From NCBI RefSeq assembly GCF_039907765.1, contig NZ_JARDJI010000013.1, forward strand, positions 73,634 to 137,633: a stretch of 64,000 nucleotides of DNA, written 5' to 3'. The stretch comes from Aminobacter sp039907765. GTDB lineage: Bacteria > Pseudomonadota > Alphaproteobacteria > Rhizobiales > Rhizobiaceae. Positions 51,593 through 60,594 of this stretch are shown piece after piece (position 1 is the first letter of the stretch; the number at the start of each line of letters is the position of its first letter). The notes under the pieces are model-generated. The model worked only from the letters and a program-made list of their open reading frames with translations, was not told the DNA's origin and did not search any database. Both the position numbers and the translations under genes were made by a program.

Positions 51593-52765
51593 ATGCTGCA
51601 TGTTCTGTACCTCGTGCACGACGTATCCGATCCAGCTGTTCGCCGTCGGGTCATCATGCTCAAGGCCGGCGGCGCACGTCTTACATTGGCCGGCTTTCGC
51701 CGGACCGCGGAACCGGTCGAAGACGTCGAGGGCCTGAAGCCCGTCGACCTCGGCCCGACCCGTGATGGCCGCTTCGCGCAGCGGCTCGGCGCGGTGGCCA
51801 AGGCCGCCGCGAGCATTTCCGCGTCGCTGAAAGGCGTGCCGGCGCCCGACGTCGTCATGGCGCGCAATCTGGAGATGCTGGCGCTGGCGCAGCGCGCGCG
51901 AAGCGCATTCGGTTCGGCCGCTCCCGTCGTCTACGAATGCCTGGACATACATCGGCTGGTGCTGCGGGATGACCTGGTCGGCATCGGACTTCGCGGTGTC
52001 GAGCGCATGCTCGGCCGCAACGTGAAGCTGCTGCTGACCAGCTCGCCGGCCTTCGTAAGGCAATACTTTCAGAGGTTCAGCCAGATCGACGCCCCCATCG
52101 AACTCGTGGAGAACAAGCAGTTGGACCTTGCCACCGATGCGGCCCAGCCGGTCTCCGGCCCGCCTGTGGAAGGCCCGCCCTGGCGCATCGGCTGGTTCGG
52201 TGCGCTGCGCTGCCGCCGCTCGCTCGGTCTGCTGGCGAGCTTCACCCGAGCCAGCGACGGGCGCTTCGAAGCGGTCATGCGTGGTCGGCCCTCGCTGACA
52301 GAGTTCCCGGATTTCCATGGTTTCGTCGCATCCGAGCCCCATTTGAAGTTTATGGGGGCCTATCGAAACCCTGAGGACATGGCCGGCATATACGGGCAAG
52401 TGCACTTCTCCTGGGCGATCGACTTCTTCGAGGAAGACCAGAACTCGAAGTGGCTCCTGCCCAACCGGCTGTATGAAGGCTGCCGCTTCGGCGCGGTGCC
52501 GATAGCCATGGCGGAAACCGAAACTGCGAACTTTCTGGACCGGCAGGGCGTCGGAGTGATCCTCCGCGAACCCACACAAGAAGCCCTGACGGAAGCGCTC
52601 TCCGGCATGACGGCGGAGCGCTACGAAGTCCTGCGTAGCAGCGTGCTTGCCCGAGATCCGAAGACCTGGAGCTGTGACCGCTCCGACTGCCGCGCGCTGG
52701 TTGCGATGCTTGAACGCGTCGCTTCCGATTCACGGGCCGGCGCGACCGGCGCCATCGCCGCCTGA
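51593..52765 (+). CDS. exoL: Glycosyltransferase, ExoL-like
   Basis: A 390-residue protein beginning LHVLYLVHDVSDPAVRRRVI with MLKAGGARLTLAGFRR, the hallmark start of ExoL. It has GT-B character: APDVVMARNLEMLALAQRAR, VVYECLDIHRLVL and a C-terminal donor half (LLPNRLYEGCRFGAVPIAMA). In succinoglycan assembly ExoL adds an early glucose to the lipid-linked chain. It starts the exoL-A-M-O-N-P run, which keeps the S. meliloti gene order, and is 25 bp ahead of exoA. Confidence 0.87.
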   Translation: MLHVLYLVHDVSDPAVRRRVIMLKAGGARLTLAGFRRTAEPVEDVEGLKPVDLGPTRDGRFAQRLGAVAKAAASISASLKGVPAPDVVMARNLEMLALAQRARSAFGSAAPVVYECLDIHRLVLRDDLVGIGLRGVERMLGRNVKLLLTSSPAFVRQYFQRFSQIDAPIELVENKQLDLATDAAQPVSGPPVEGPPWRIGWFGALRCRRSLGLLASFTRASDGRFEAVMRGRPSLTEFPDFHGFVASEPHLKFMGAYRNPEDMAGIYGQVHFSWAIDFFEEDQNSKWLLPNRLYEGCRFGAVPIAMAETETANFLDRQGVGVILREPTQEALTEALSGMTAERYEVLRSSVLARDPKTWSCDRSDCRALVAMLERVASDSRAGATGAIAA

Positions 52766-52790
52766 AACGAAACAATCTCCATAGCGACGC

Positions 52791-53777
52791 ATGCCTGAAA
52801 ACCCTTCCTGCATCATTGTCATTCCCTGCCTCGACGAGGAGCGCCATATCGGCGCCTTGCTCGACCAGCTCCGTCAGGCCGCCGATCGCCTCGGCGCGCG
52901 CATCGTCGTCGCCGACGGCGGCAGCCGCGATGCGACCCGCGCCATCGTCGGCAGGGCTGCCCTGGAAGATGCCAACGTAGTGATGATCGACAATCCGGGG
53001 CGGATCCAGAGCGCCGCACTCAACCTCGCTGTCGAGATATATGGCGACGACGTCGACTATCTGATCCGCATAGACGCGCACGGCGGCTACCCCGACGATT
53101 ACTGCGATTGCCTCATCGAGGAAGCGCGCGAGACGGGGGCCGATTCCGTGGTCGTCTCAATGCTTACCAGAGGCACCGGTCTGGTGCAGCAGGCCGCCGC
53201 CGCCGCGCAGAATTCCAGGCTTGGCACGGGCGGTTCGAAGCACCGGCATCGCTCGTCGGGCGAGTGGGTCGATCACGGCCACCACGCCTTGATGCGCGTG
53301 AGCGCTTTCCGGGATCTGGGCGGGTATGACGAGAGCTTCAGCCACAATGAGGACGCCGAGTTCGACCATCGTCTGCGCCGGGCCGGATACAGGATCTGGA
53401 TGAGCGGCCGGACGCGCATGACCTATTATCCGCGCAACTCGCTCACCGGCCTCTATCGCCAGTATTTCGGCTACGGGCGCGGCCGCGCCAAGAACGTGCT
53501 CAAGCACCGGGTCGTCCCCAAGCTCAGGCAGATGGCCCCTCTGATGGTGGCGCCCGCGGCTTCGCTGGCGCTGCTTGCGCCGCTGCATGCGGTCTTTGCC
53601 GCTCCCCTTGCCCTGTGGGCGGCGACATGCCTCGGCTATGGCCTCATGCTCGGTCTGCGCACGGGAGCCCCCAAGCGGGCGCTGGCCGGCATTTCGGCCA
53701 TGGTCATGCATTTCGCCTGGTCTCTGGGATTCTGGCTGCAACTGCTCAACGCCGGAACGAGAGGCAGGGCCGCATGA
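52791..53777 (+). CDS. exoA: Family 2 glycosyltransferase, ExoA-like
   Basis: A 328-residue membrane-associated GT2. It has CIIVIPCLDEERHIGALLDQ, VVADGGSRDATRAIV, the IRIDAHGGYP metal motif, GEWVDHGHHALMRVSAFRDL and YDESFSHNEDAEFDHRLRRA. Two or three membrane segments near the C-terminus (~248-320) anchor it. In S. meliloti ExoA adds the second sugar, a beta-1,3 glucose, to the galactosyl lipid. It overlaps exoM by 4 bases. Confidence 0.92.
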   Translation: MPENPSCIIVIPCLDEERHIGALLDQLRQAADRLGARIVVADGGSRDATRAIVGRAALEDANVVMIDNPGRIQSAALNLAVEIYGDDVDYLIRIDAHGGYPDDYCDCLIEEARETGADSVVVSMLTRGTGLVQQAAAAAQNSRLGTGGSKHRHRSSGEWVDHGHHALMRVSAFRDLGGYDESFSHNEDAEFDHRLRRAGYRIWMSGRTRMTYYPRNSLTGLYRQYFGYGRGRAKNVLKHRVVPKLRQMAPLMVAPAASLALLAPLHAVFAAPLALWAATCLGYGLMLGLRTGAPKRALAGISAMVMHFAWSLGFWLQLLNAGTRGRAA

Positions 53778-54703
53778 GCGTGGCCGCCAGCATAGACATC
53801 TGTGTCTGCACCTTCCGGCGACAGGCTCTTGCAGACACGCTGCGTTCGCTTGCCGCCATGGAAATGCCGGCGGGCTACCGGATCGGCGTAATCGTTGCCG
53901 ACAATGACGACGTGCCCAGCGCACGCGCGTTGGTGGACGAGCTCGCCGGTCAGTCGGCACTGCCGATCAGCTACGTCCACTGTCCGGCGCGCAACATCTC
54001 GATCGCCCGCAACGCCTGCCTGGAGGCGAGTTCCGCCGACTTGGTCGCCTTCATCGACGACGACGAGAAGGCGACGAGCCAATGGCTCGCACGTCTGGCG
54101 GAGACCGCCGAGGCATCCGCCGCCGATGTCGTGCTCGGGCCCGTCCGGGCACGCTACAGTTCGACCGCACCGCGCTGGATGCGGTTGGGCGACTTCCATT
54201 CGACCTATCCGGTATTAGTCGCCGGGCGGATCCGCACCGGCTACACCTGCAACGTCCTGCTCAGAATGAAGGCTGCGAGCATCGCCGGCCGGCGCTTCAG
54301 CCTGGCGCGTGGCCAGACGGGCGGCGAGGATACCGAATTCTTCGACCAGGTCTTCGAGGCCGGAGGGGCCATCGCCTATGCCGCGGACGCATGGGTGGAG
54401 GAGCCGGTGCCCGCAGCGCGGGCGACTTTCGGCTGGTTGATCAAGCGCCGCTTCCGCGTCGGGCAGACGCATGGCAGGCTGCTGGGGTCGAAGACCTCCG
54501 GCATTGGCCTGATTCCGGCATTTGCCCTCGCTTCGGCCAAGGCCGGCTATTGTTTCGCCGCCGCCGGCCTCGGCTTCTTTCGGCCGATAGGCCGCAATCG
54601 GAGCCTGCTGAGGGGCATCATGCATATTGGCGTGGTGAGCGGGCTGATTGGCCTGCGCGAAATCCGCCTCTACGGCGACGAGGGAGGCCAGCGTGCAGCC
54701 TGA
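53774..54703 (+). CDS. exoM: Family 2 glycosyltransferase, ExoM-like
   Basis: A 309-residue GT2 enzyme. SIDICVCTFRRQALADTLRS at the start, ISIARNACLEAS, VAFIDDDEKATSQWL (metal motif) and GGEDTEFFDQVFEAGG match ExoM, which adds a glucose to the growing succinoglycan repeat. A C-terminal hydrophobic stretch (~245-275) suggests membrane contact. The ATG at 53774 overlaps the exoA stop; an open frame from 53615 lies within exoA. It overlaps exoO by 11 bases. Confidence 0.92.
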   Translation: MSVAASIDICVCTFRRQALADTLRSLAAMEMPAGYRIGVIVADNDDVPSARALVDELAGQSALPISYVHCPARNISIARNACLEASSADLVAFIDDDEKATSQWLARLAETAEASAADVVLGPVRARYSSTAPRWMRLGDFHSTYPVLVAGRIRTGYTCNVLLRMKAASIAGRRFSLARGQTGGEDTEFFDQVFEAGGAIAYAADAWVEEPVPAARATFGWLIKRRFRVGQTHGRLLGSKTSGIGLIPAFALASAKAGYCFAAAGLGFFRPIGRNRSLLRGIMHIGVVSGLIGLREIRLYGDEGGQRAA

Positions 54704-55643
54704 CGTCAGCTTCGTCATCGCGGCCTACAACGCGGAAGCCACGCTTGCCCGCGCCGTGGACAGCGCGCTGGCCCAGAGGGGCGTTTCGGTCGAGGTGATC
54801 GTGGTGGACGATTGCTCCACGGATGGGACGCTGGCGCTGGCGCGGTCCTATTCCGACGGCCGCGTGCGCGTCGTGTCGCTCGAACGCAACGGCGGTCCGG
54901 GCGTGGCCAGGAACGCCGGGCTCGACGCGGCCCGCGGGCGCTGGGTGGCGGTGCTCGATTCCGACGATTCCGTGCTGCCGGACAGGCTCGCATCGATGAT
55001 ATCGCGAGCCGAGGCGGAAGATGCCGCCATGGCCGTCGACAATCTCGTGGTGATTCGAGCAGACGGTGCCGCGCCCGAGACCATGTTTGCCTCAGGCCAG
55101 CTCGAACAGTTCCCGGAACTCACCTTGACCCGTTACATCGACGGCAATCTGCTGTTCGAAGGCACGTTCAATTTTGGTTACATGAAGCCGATATTCTTGC
55201 GAGGATATCTGGACGACAACCACCTCCGCTACGACGAAGACCTGCGCATCGGCGAGGATTTCATCCTGCTGGCCAGCGCCCTCGCCAGGGGCGGCCGATG
55301 TGCCGTCGAACCCGCCGTAGGCTATGCCTACCATATCCGCAGCGGCTCGATTTCGCGGGTTCTCGAGCTTTGCCATGTTGAGGCGATGCAGCGCGCCGAT
55401 GCCGTTTTCGAGCGTGTCAACAGGCTCGATGAAGAGGCGTGCCAGGCGTTCACGCGCCGCACTCGAAGCCTGGGTAGGGCTGCCACATTCCTGTCATTGG
55501 TTCAGCACATCAAGTCGCGGTCGCCGCTCAAGGCGATGCGGACGGCTTTGCGCGACCCGTCGGCGATCCGCCATTTGCGGATGCCGATCACGGTACGGCT
55601 GCGGCGGGTCGCGGATCAGTTCGCGGGTCGGCCGGGCAAGTGA
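54693..55643 (+). CDS. exoO: Family 2 glycosyltransferase, ExoO-like
   Basis: A 316-residue GT2 starting at GTG with AGGGAGG upstream. It has VSFVIAAYNAEATLARAVDS, VIVVDDCSTDGT, AVLDSDDSVLPDRL and YDEDLRIGEDFILLASALAR, the ExoO pattern. It is related to the ExoU-like enzyme at 42572 (shared GPxxARN and GED segments). In S. meliloti ExoO adds a branch-starting glucose. It overlaps exoM, and 67 bp separate it from the galU-type gene. Confidence 0.9.
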   Translation: MQPDVSFVIAAYNAEATLARAVDSALAQRGVSVEVIVVDDCSTDGTLALARSYSDGRVRVVSLERNGGPGVARNAGLDAARGRWVAVLDSDDSVLPDRLASMISRAEAEDAAMAVDNLVVIRADGAAPETMFASGQLEQFPELTLTRYIDGNLLFEGTFNFGYMKPIFLRGYLDDNHLRYDEDLRIGEDFILLASALARGGRCAVEPAVGYAYHIRSGSISRVLELCHVEAMQRADAVFERVNRLDEEACQAFTRRTRSLGRAATFLSLVQHIKSRSPLKAMRTALRDPSAIRHLRMPITVRLRRVADQFAGRPGK

Positions 55644-55710
55644 GGCAATTGCCTGTCCGCACGGCCAGACGAAAGACGAGGAGACTATAGTGATCGATAG
55701 GAAAGGCACG

Positions 55711-56604
55711 ATGAAGAAAGTCAGGAAGGCGGTGATACCTGTTGCGGGTCTCGGAACGCGGTTCCTCCCGGCCACCAAGTCGATGCCGAAGGAAATGCTT
55801 CCGGTCGTCGACCGGCCGGTGGTGCAATATGCGGTCGACGAGGCGCTCGAGGCGGGCATCGAGCACATCGTCTTCGTGACCGGCCGCAACAAGGCGGTCA
55901 TCGAAGACTATTTCGACCTTCATCCCGAACTGGTCGGCACGCTCGAACAGGCCGGCAAGGTCGAGCAGATCAAGTCGCTGGAAAGCCTGCTGCCCGTGCC
56001 CGGCGCGACCAGCTTCACGCGCCAGCAGGCGCCCCACGGCCTGGGCCATGCGGTCTGGTGCGCCCGCGACATCATCGGCGACGAGCCGTTCGCGCTGCTC
56101 TTGCCCGACATGGTGTCGTTCGGAAAGCGCGGCTGCCTTGCCGAGATCATGGAGCTCTACGAGCAGACCAGCGGCAACGTGATCGCGGTCGAGCAATGCG
56201 ATCCCAACGAGACGAACAAGTACGGCATCGTCGGCAAGGGACCGGATGTCGGCGCCGGTTTCGAGGTGACCGCGATGGTCGAGAAGCCCGCCCCGGCCAA
56301 GGCGCCGTCGAACTACTACATCAACGGCCGCTACATCCTGCGGCCGGAGATATTCCAGCTGCTCGGCACGCAGACGCGCGGCGCCGGCGGCGAGATTCAG
56401 CTGACCGACGCGATGGTGCGCCTCGCCGCCAGCCAGGCCTTCTTTGCGAGGCCCTTCCAGGGCCGCATGTTCGATTGCGGCTCGAAGGAAGGCTTCATCC
56501 AGGCGAACGTGGCCTTTGCGCTGAAGCGCGCCGACATCCGTGACTCGGTGCTCGATGCGATCCGCGACATGGTCGCCGAGCAGGATCACGTCGCCGCCGC
56601 CTGA
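55711..56604 (+). CDS. exoN: UTP-glucose-1-phosphate uridylyltransferase (ExoN/GalU)
   Basis: A 297-residue enzyme making UDP-glucose, the donor for the glucosyltransferases and the substrate of the UDP-glucose dehydrogenase here. It has AVIPVAGLGTRFLPATKSMP with KEMLPVVDRPVVQY, FVTGRNKAVIEDYFD, PHGLGHAVWCARD, LLPDMVSF and GEIQLTDAM. The ATG at 55711 is preceded by AGGAAAGG. The position between exoO and exoP equals that of exoN in S. meliloti. A strong hairpin terminator follows. Confidence 0.95.
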   Translation: MKKVRKAVIPVAGLGTRFLPATKSMPKEMLPVVDRPVVQYAVDEALEAGIEHIVFVTGRNKAVIEDYFDLHPELVGTLEQAGKVEQIKSLESLLPVPGATSFTRQQAPHGLGHAVWCARDIIGDEPFALLLPDMVSFGKRGCLAEIMELYEQTSGNVIAVEQCDPNETNKYGIVGKGPDVGAGFEVTAMVEKPAPAKAPSNYYINGRYILRPEIFQLLGTQTRGAGGEIQLTDAMVRLAASQAFFARPFQGRMFDCGSKEGFIQANVAFALKRADIRDSVLDAIRDMVAEQDHVAAA

Positions 56605-56620
56605 GATCGCCAATCGTCGA

Positions 56621-56655
56621 GGGCGGCCGCGAACGGCCGCCCTTGATTCCGTTTT
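56621..56655 (+). terminator. Terminator behind exoN
   Basis: GGGCGGCCG and CGGCCGCCC form a perfect 9-bp stem with a CGAA tetraloop (56621-56642), followed by TTGATTCCGTTTT. It starts 16 bp after the exoN stop and probably separates exoN from exoP. Confidence 0.75.
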
Positions 56656-56754
56656 GGCAGTGCCGCAGGCACGCCAACGAGAATGCGTGGCTGAAATCGG
56701 CTTCGCCCAGAACCCTTCGAGCGATGTTGCGCTCAAGCAAGAACTGGAACGCAG

Positions 56755-59151
56755 ATGAACTACGCCAGCTTCCCCTTCAACGGCCGTGTAGCGCCAGCTT
56801 CCCAGGAAGCGGGGGAGGCGAGCGACTTCATCGACCTCGAGCGCCTGCTTGTCATGGCCAAGCGCCAGGCCAGGGTGGTCGGCATCGGCGCACTGGTTGG
56901 GCTCGTCCTGGGACTGGTCTATCTGCAGACCACACCGCCGACATTCACAGCCCTGACCCGCGTCCTCATCGACGAGGGCATGAACAAGATCGTCGACGAG
57001 GTGTCGGCGACGCCGGTCAACATGCAGACCGACGCGGCCATCCTCAGCCAGATCGAGATCATCAAGTCGGCGCGGCTGGCGGCGGTCGTGGTGGAAAAAC
57101 AGAAGCTGGACAAGAACCCCGGCTTCATGCAGCCGCCGCAATCGCTGGTGTCGCGGCTGTTCGGATATGCGCGCGGTGTCGTCCAGATGTTCCGCTCGCG
57201 TCCGGACATTGCCGCCGGCGGGCCGGAACTGACCGAGGCCCAGCGCAAGGCGGCGGCAGACGCGGCCCTCAAGGAGCAGGCCGCGCAGACCCTGCAGGCC
57301 AATGTCATGGCCGAACGCCTGGGCCGCAGCTACGTCATATCCATCGCCTATCGCTCGAATGATCCGCAACTGGCGGCGGCCATTACCAAGGCCTATGCCG
57401 ACGCTTTCGTTTCGGACCAGCTCGACGCCAGCTTCGACGCCACCGAAAAGGCCGCCGTCTGGCTCCAGGGTCGGATCGAGGAACTGCGCGTGAGCTCGCA
57501 GGCGGCGGCTCTCGAGGTGGAGAAATTCCGCGCCGCAAACGGCCTGACCGCGGCGCGCGGCGAGACGATCGCCGAGCAGCAGCTTTCCGACCTGAACGCA
57601 CAGCTCATACTTGCCCAGGCGGACTCGGCAAAGGCGCGCGCCCGCTACGAGCAATATCGCATCATCGTCGAGAGCGGGCCGAAAGCAGCCGTCAGCAACT
57701 CGACCCTGTCGGCGGAGGATCCGGGAAACCCGGTCATCTCGGAGCTGAAGAAGCGCTACGCGGCCGTGTCGAAACGCGAGCAGGAAATCTCCTCCGGCTT
57801 CGGCGAAGACCACCCGCAGGCCGTGGCGCTGCGCAAGGAGCAGGCGGACCTCGGCAACCAGATGTTCCGCGAACTGAGCCAGCTGTCGGAGACCTACCGC
57901 AACGAGTACGAGGTGGCGCAGTCGCGGGAGACCGCGCTCCGCGACAGCGTGGCGAAGGCCACCGGCCAGAACTCGGACGCCAACCAGGCCCAGGTTCGCC
58001 TGCGCGAACTGGAGCAGCAGTCGACCGCCCTCAGCACGCTCTACCAGACCTTCCTGTCCCGCTATGAGGAAGCCTCGCAGCAGCAATCCTTCCCGATCGC
58101 CAAGGTGCGCGTGATTTCCGAGGCGACCATGCCGCGCGGGCCCTCGAGCCCGCGGACGTCCCTGGTGCTCGGCTTATCGCTGGTGCTGGGCTTGATGATG
58201 GGAGCGGCATTCGGCGCGCTCAACGAGTTCAACGAGCGCTTCTTCCGGACTGCGGACGACGTTCGCCAGCGTCTTGGCGTCAAGTTCCTGGGTTACCTGC
58301 CGCTGATCGGTGCGTCCGACGACAAGAAGGGCAAGGCCAAGGACGGCAAATACGTCAAGGATGGGCCTCCCGCCGAACCTCCGACCAAGGTCTCGGCGGC
58401 CGCCGAAAGGCGGGCACGCATGCGCATTGCGATCGATTCGCCTGCCTCGATGTTTGCCGAAACGTTGCGCAACACGAAGATCGCCGCCGATGTCGTGCTG
58501 CAGGACGCCGGCTGCAAGGTGATAGGCGTCGTCTCGATGCTTCCGGGGGAGGGCAAGTCGACGGTGGCGGCCAACCTGGCAGGGCTGCTCGCGAACAATG
58601 GCGCAAGGACGTTGCTGGTCGATGGCGATCTGCGTAACCCAGGTCTCAGCCGCAGCCTCGGCATCGACGCGGACCAGGGGCTGGTGGAGGCGGTGGTCAA
58701 CGACCAGGGATGGCAATCCGTGGTCAAGGTAGACCGTCAGTCGAAGCTGGCCATCGTTCCGGCCGTCGTGCGTGGCCGCTTCTCGCACACCAGCGAGCTG
58801 CTGTCGTCGGCGCGCATGCGCCGCTTCATCGAGGAAGCAAAAGGGACGTTCGAATACATCATCGTCGACCTGCCGCCGCTTGGCCCTGTGGTCGACGCCA
58901 AGGCGTTCGCACCGCTCGCCGACGGCTTCGTGCTGGTGGCCGAGTGGGGTGCCACGCCGCGCCCGCTGGTGCGCTCCGCCCTCAATGCCGAGCCCCACAT
59001 CGCCAACAAGATCCTCGGGCTGGTGCTGAACAAGGTCGACCTCAAGCGCCTGCCGAGCTACGGCGCCTATGGCGGATCCGAGCAGTTCCTCGGCCAGTAT
59101 TCGACCTACTACATCGACAAGAGCGAGGCCAAGGTTAAGGCCGCCTCCTGA
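56755..59151 (+). CDS. exoP: Polysaccharide co-polymerase with BY-kinase domain, ExoP-like
   Basis: A 798-residue inner-membrane protein that controls polymer length and export. Membrane helix 1 lies at ~40-62 (VVGIGALVGLVLGLVYL), a long periplasmic coiled-coil domain covers ~65-460, and helix 2 is at ~465-485 (LVLGLSLVLGLMMGAAFG) after the PCP motif region PRGPSSPRTS. The cytoplasmic tyrosine autokinase has Walker A MLPGEGKSTVAANL, Walker A' LLVDGDLRNPG and Walker B YIIVDLPPLG. It ends in a Tyr-rich tail (SYGAYGGSEQFLGQYSTYYI), the usual phosphorylation cluster. It works with ExoF, ExoQ and the flippase. Confidence 0.93.
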   Translation: MNYASFPFNGRVAPASQEAGEASDFIDLERLLVMAKRQARVVGIGALVGLVLGLVYLQTTPPTFTALTRVLIDEGMNKIVDEVSATPVNMQTDAAILSQIEIIKSARLAAVVVEKQKLDKNPGFMQPPQSLVSRLFGYARGVVQMFRSRPDIAAGGPELTEAQRKAAADAALKEQAAQTLQANVMAERLGRSYVISIAYRSNDPQLAAAITKAYADAFVSDQLDASFDATEKAAVWLQGRIEELRVSSQAAALEVEKFRAANGLTAARGETIAEQQLSDLNAQLILAQADSAKARARYEQYRIIVESGPKAAVSNSTLSAEDPGNPVISELKKRYAAVSKREQEISSGFGEDHPQAVALRKEQADLGNQMFRELSQLSETYRNEYEVAQSRETALRDSVAKATGQNSDANQAQVRLRELEQQSTALSTLYQTFLSRYEEASQQQSFPIAKVRVISEATMPRGPSSPRTSLVLGLSLVLGLMMGAAFGALNEFNERFFRTADDVRQRLGVKFLGYLPLIGASDDKKGKAKDGKYVKDGPPAEPPTKVSAAAERRARMRIAIDSPASMFAETLRNTKIAADVVLQDAGCKVIGVVSMLPGEGKSTVAANLAGLLANNGARTLLVDGDLRNPGLSRSLGIDADQGLVEAVVNDQGWQSVVKVDRQSKLAIVPAVVRGRFSHTSELLSSARMRRFIEEAKGTFEYIIVDLPPLGPVVDAKAFAPLADGFVLVAEWGATPRPLVRSALNAEPHIANKILGLVLNKVDLKRLPSYGAYGGSEQFLGQYSTYYIDKSEAKVKAAS

Positions 59152-59179
59152 GCCTGTCTGGCGACCAGCACCGGCGCCG

Positions 59180-60385
59180 TCATTGCTTGGTCTTGAACCG
59201 CACGGCTTCTTCCGAACCGCGCGTGGCATCGCCAGCGCTGTAGGAATGCGCTCCCGAGCCGGCAAGCTTGCCGCCGTCGACGATCAGATATTCCTCACGA
59301 ATCGGACGGCCTTCGAACCAGCACTCCAGGATTTCGCGCGTGCCTGCCGCATAGCGGGCTTGGGCGGAAAGCGACGATCCCGAAATATGCGGCGTCATGC
59401 CGTGGTGTGGCATCGAGCGCCACGGGTGGTCCTTGGGGGCGGGTTGCGGGAACCAGACATCGCCGGCATAGCCGGCGAGCTGGCCGCTCTCGAGTGCGCG
59501 GGCGACGGCGTCGCGATTGCAGATCTTTCCGCGTGCGGTGTTCACCAGATAGGCACCGCGCTTCATGCGGGAGATCATCTGCTCGTCGAAGAGGTTCTCG
59601 GTTTCCGGATGTAGCGGGGCGTTGATTGTCACCACGTCGCAGATGCCGACCATCGAGGCGGCGTCGGGGTGGAAGGTGACGCCGAGTTCATTCTCGACGG
59701 CGGTGGGCAGCCGGTGGCGATCGGTGTAGTGCAGCTTCACGTCGAAGGGCTTCAGGCGACGCAGCACGGCGCTGCCGATGCGGCCGGCACCGACGGTACC
59801 GATCTGCATGCCCTCGATGTCATAGGAGCGGGCCACGCAGTCGGCGATGTTCCAGCCGCCGCGGACGACCCAGTCGTAGGACGGGATGTAGTTCCGCACC
59901 AGCGACAGGATCATCATCATCACGTGCTCGGAAACGCTGATCGAGTTGCAGTAGGTCACCTCGGCCACCGTGATGCCGCGCTCCATCGCCGCTTCGAGGT
60001 CGACATGATCCGACCCGATGCCGGCGGTGATCGCAAGCCGCAGCCTGCCGGCCTTGGCGACGCGCTCCTTGGTGAGGTACGCCGGCCAGAAAGGTTGCGA
60101 GATCACGATCTCGGCGTCGACGAGTTCCCGCTCGAAGACGCTGTCGGGGCCGTCCTTGTCGGAGGTGACGACGAGGCTGTGTCCCGCATTTTCGAGAAAT
60201 GTCCTCAGGCCGAGTTCGCCCGACACGCTGCCGAGCAGTTCTCCTGGGGCGAAGTCGATCGTCTTGGGCGTGGGCAGCGTCTGGCCGCCGGGATAGTGAT
60301 CGAGCTTCGGCAGGCCGTCGCGGGCATAGGATGCCGGGTAGCCGCCGACCGGATCGTCGTAGAGGACGCAAAGAACCTTGGCCAT
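59180..60385 (-). CDS. fdh: NAD-dependent formate dehydrogenase (D-2-hydroxyacid dehydrogenase family)
   Basis: A 401-residue, metal-free formate dehydrogenase oxidising formate to CO2 with NAD+, nearly the same length as the Pseudomonas sp. 101 enzyme. It shows KVLCVLYDDPVGGYPASYAR, ISQPFWPAYLT (formate-binding Asn/Ile region), GIGSDHVDL, the Rossmann GTVGAGRIGSAVLRRL, VNTARGKICNRDAVA and QPAPKDHPWRSMPHHGMTPH with the catalytic His. The ATG at 60385 has GGGAG 9 bases before it. It stands alone, convergent with exoP. Formate may come from C1 or oxalate metabolism. Confidence 0.95.
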   Translation of the reverse strand: MAKVLCVLYDDPVGGYPASYARDGLPKLDHYPGGQTLPTPKTIDFAPGELLGSVSGELGLRTFLENAGHSLVVTSDKDGPDSVFERELVDAEIVISQPFWPAYLTKERVAKAGRLRLAITAGIGSDHVDLEAAMERGITVAEVTYCNSISVSEHVMMMILSLVRNYIPSYDWVVRGGWNIADCVARSYDIEGMQIGTVGAGRIGSAVLRRLKPFDVKLHYTDRHRLPTAVENELGVTFHPDAASMVGICDVVTINAPLHPETENLFDEQMISRMKRGAYLVNTARGKICNRDAVARALESGQLAGYAGDVWFPQPAPKDHPWRSMPHHGMTPHISGSSLSAQARYAAGTREILECWFEGRPIREEYLIVDGGKLAGSGAHSYSAGDATRGSEEAVRFKTKQ

Positions 60386-60594
60386 GTGTTTCATCTCCCT
60401 TCGCCTGGCAGCGACGAGGAAAATCCTGACTGTCGACGCATCCGGGAGGGGCGGTGTGTTTCGAGAGACCGCAGGGCCTGCGACCCGCTCCCGGCACTTC
60501 CTCGGCTGGAAAGCTGTGCGCTCTTCCCAGATAGATGGAAGGGCGGGGCGTCGTTTCAAGATACTGCGGCCGCGCCTTGGCGAAGGCCCGGCAA

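Noticed and set aside
55588..58086. An 832-codon minus-strand open frame antisense to exoN and exoP
   Set aside because: It crosses two well-identified genes and the terminator between them; its composition is that of a codon-bias shadow.
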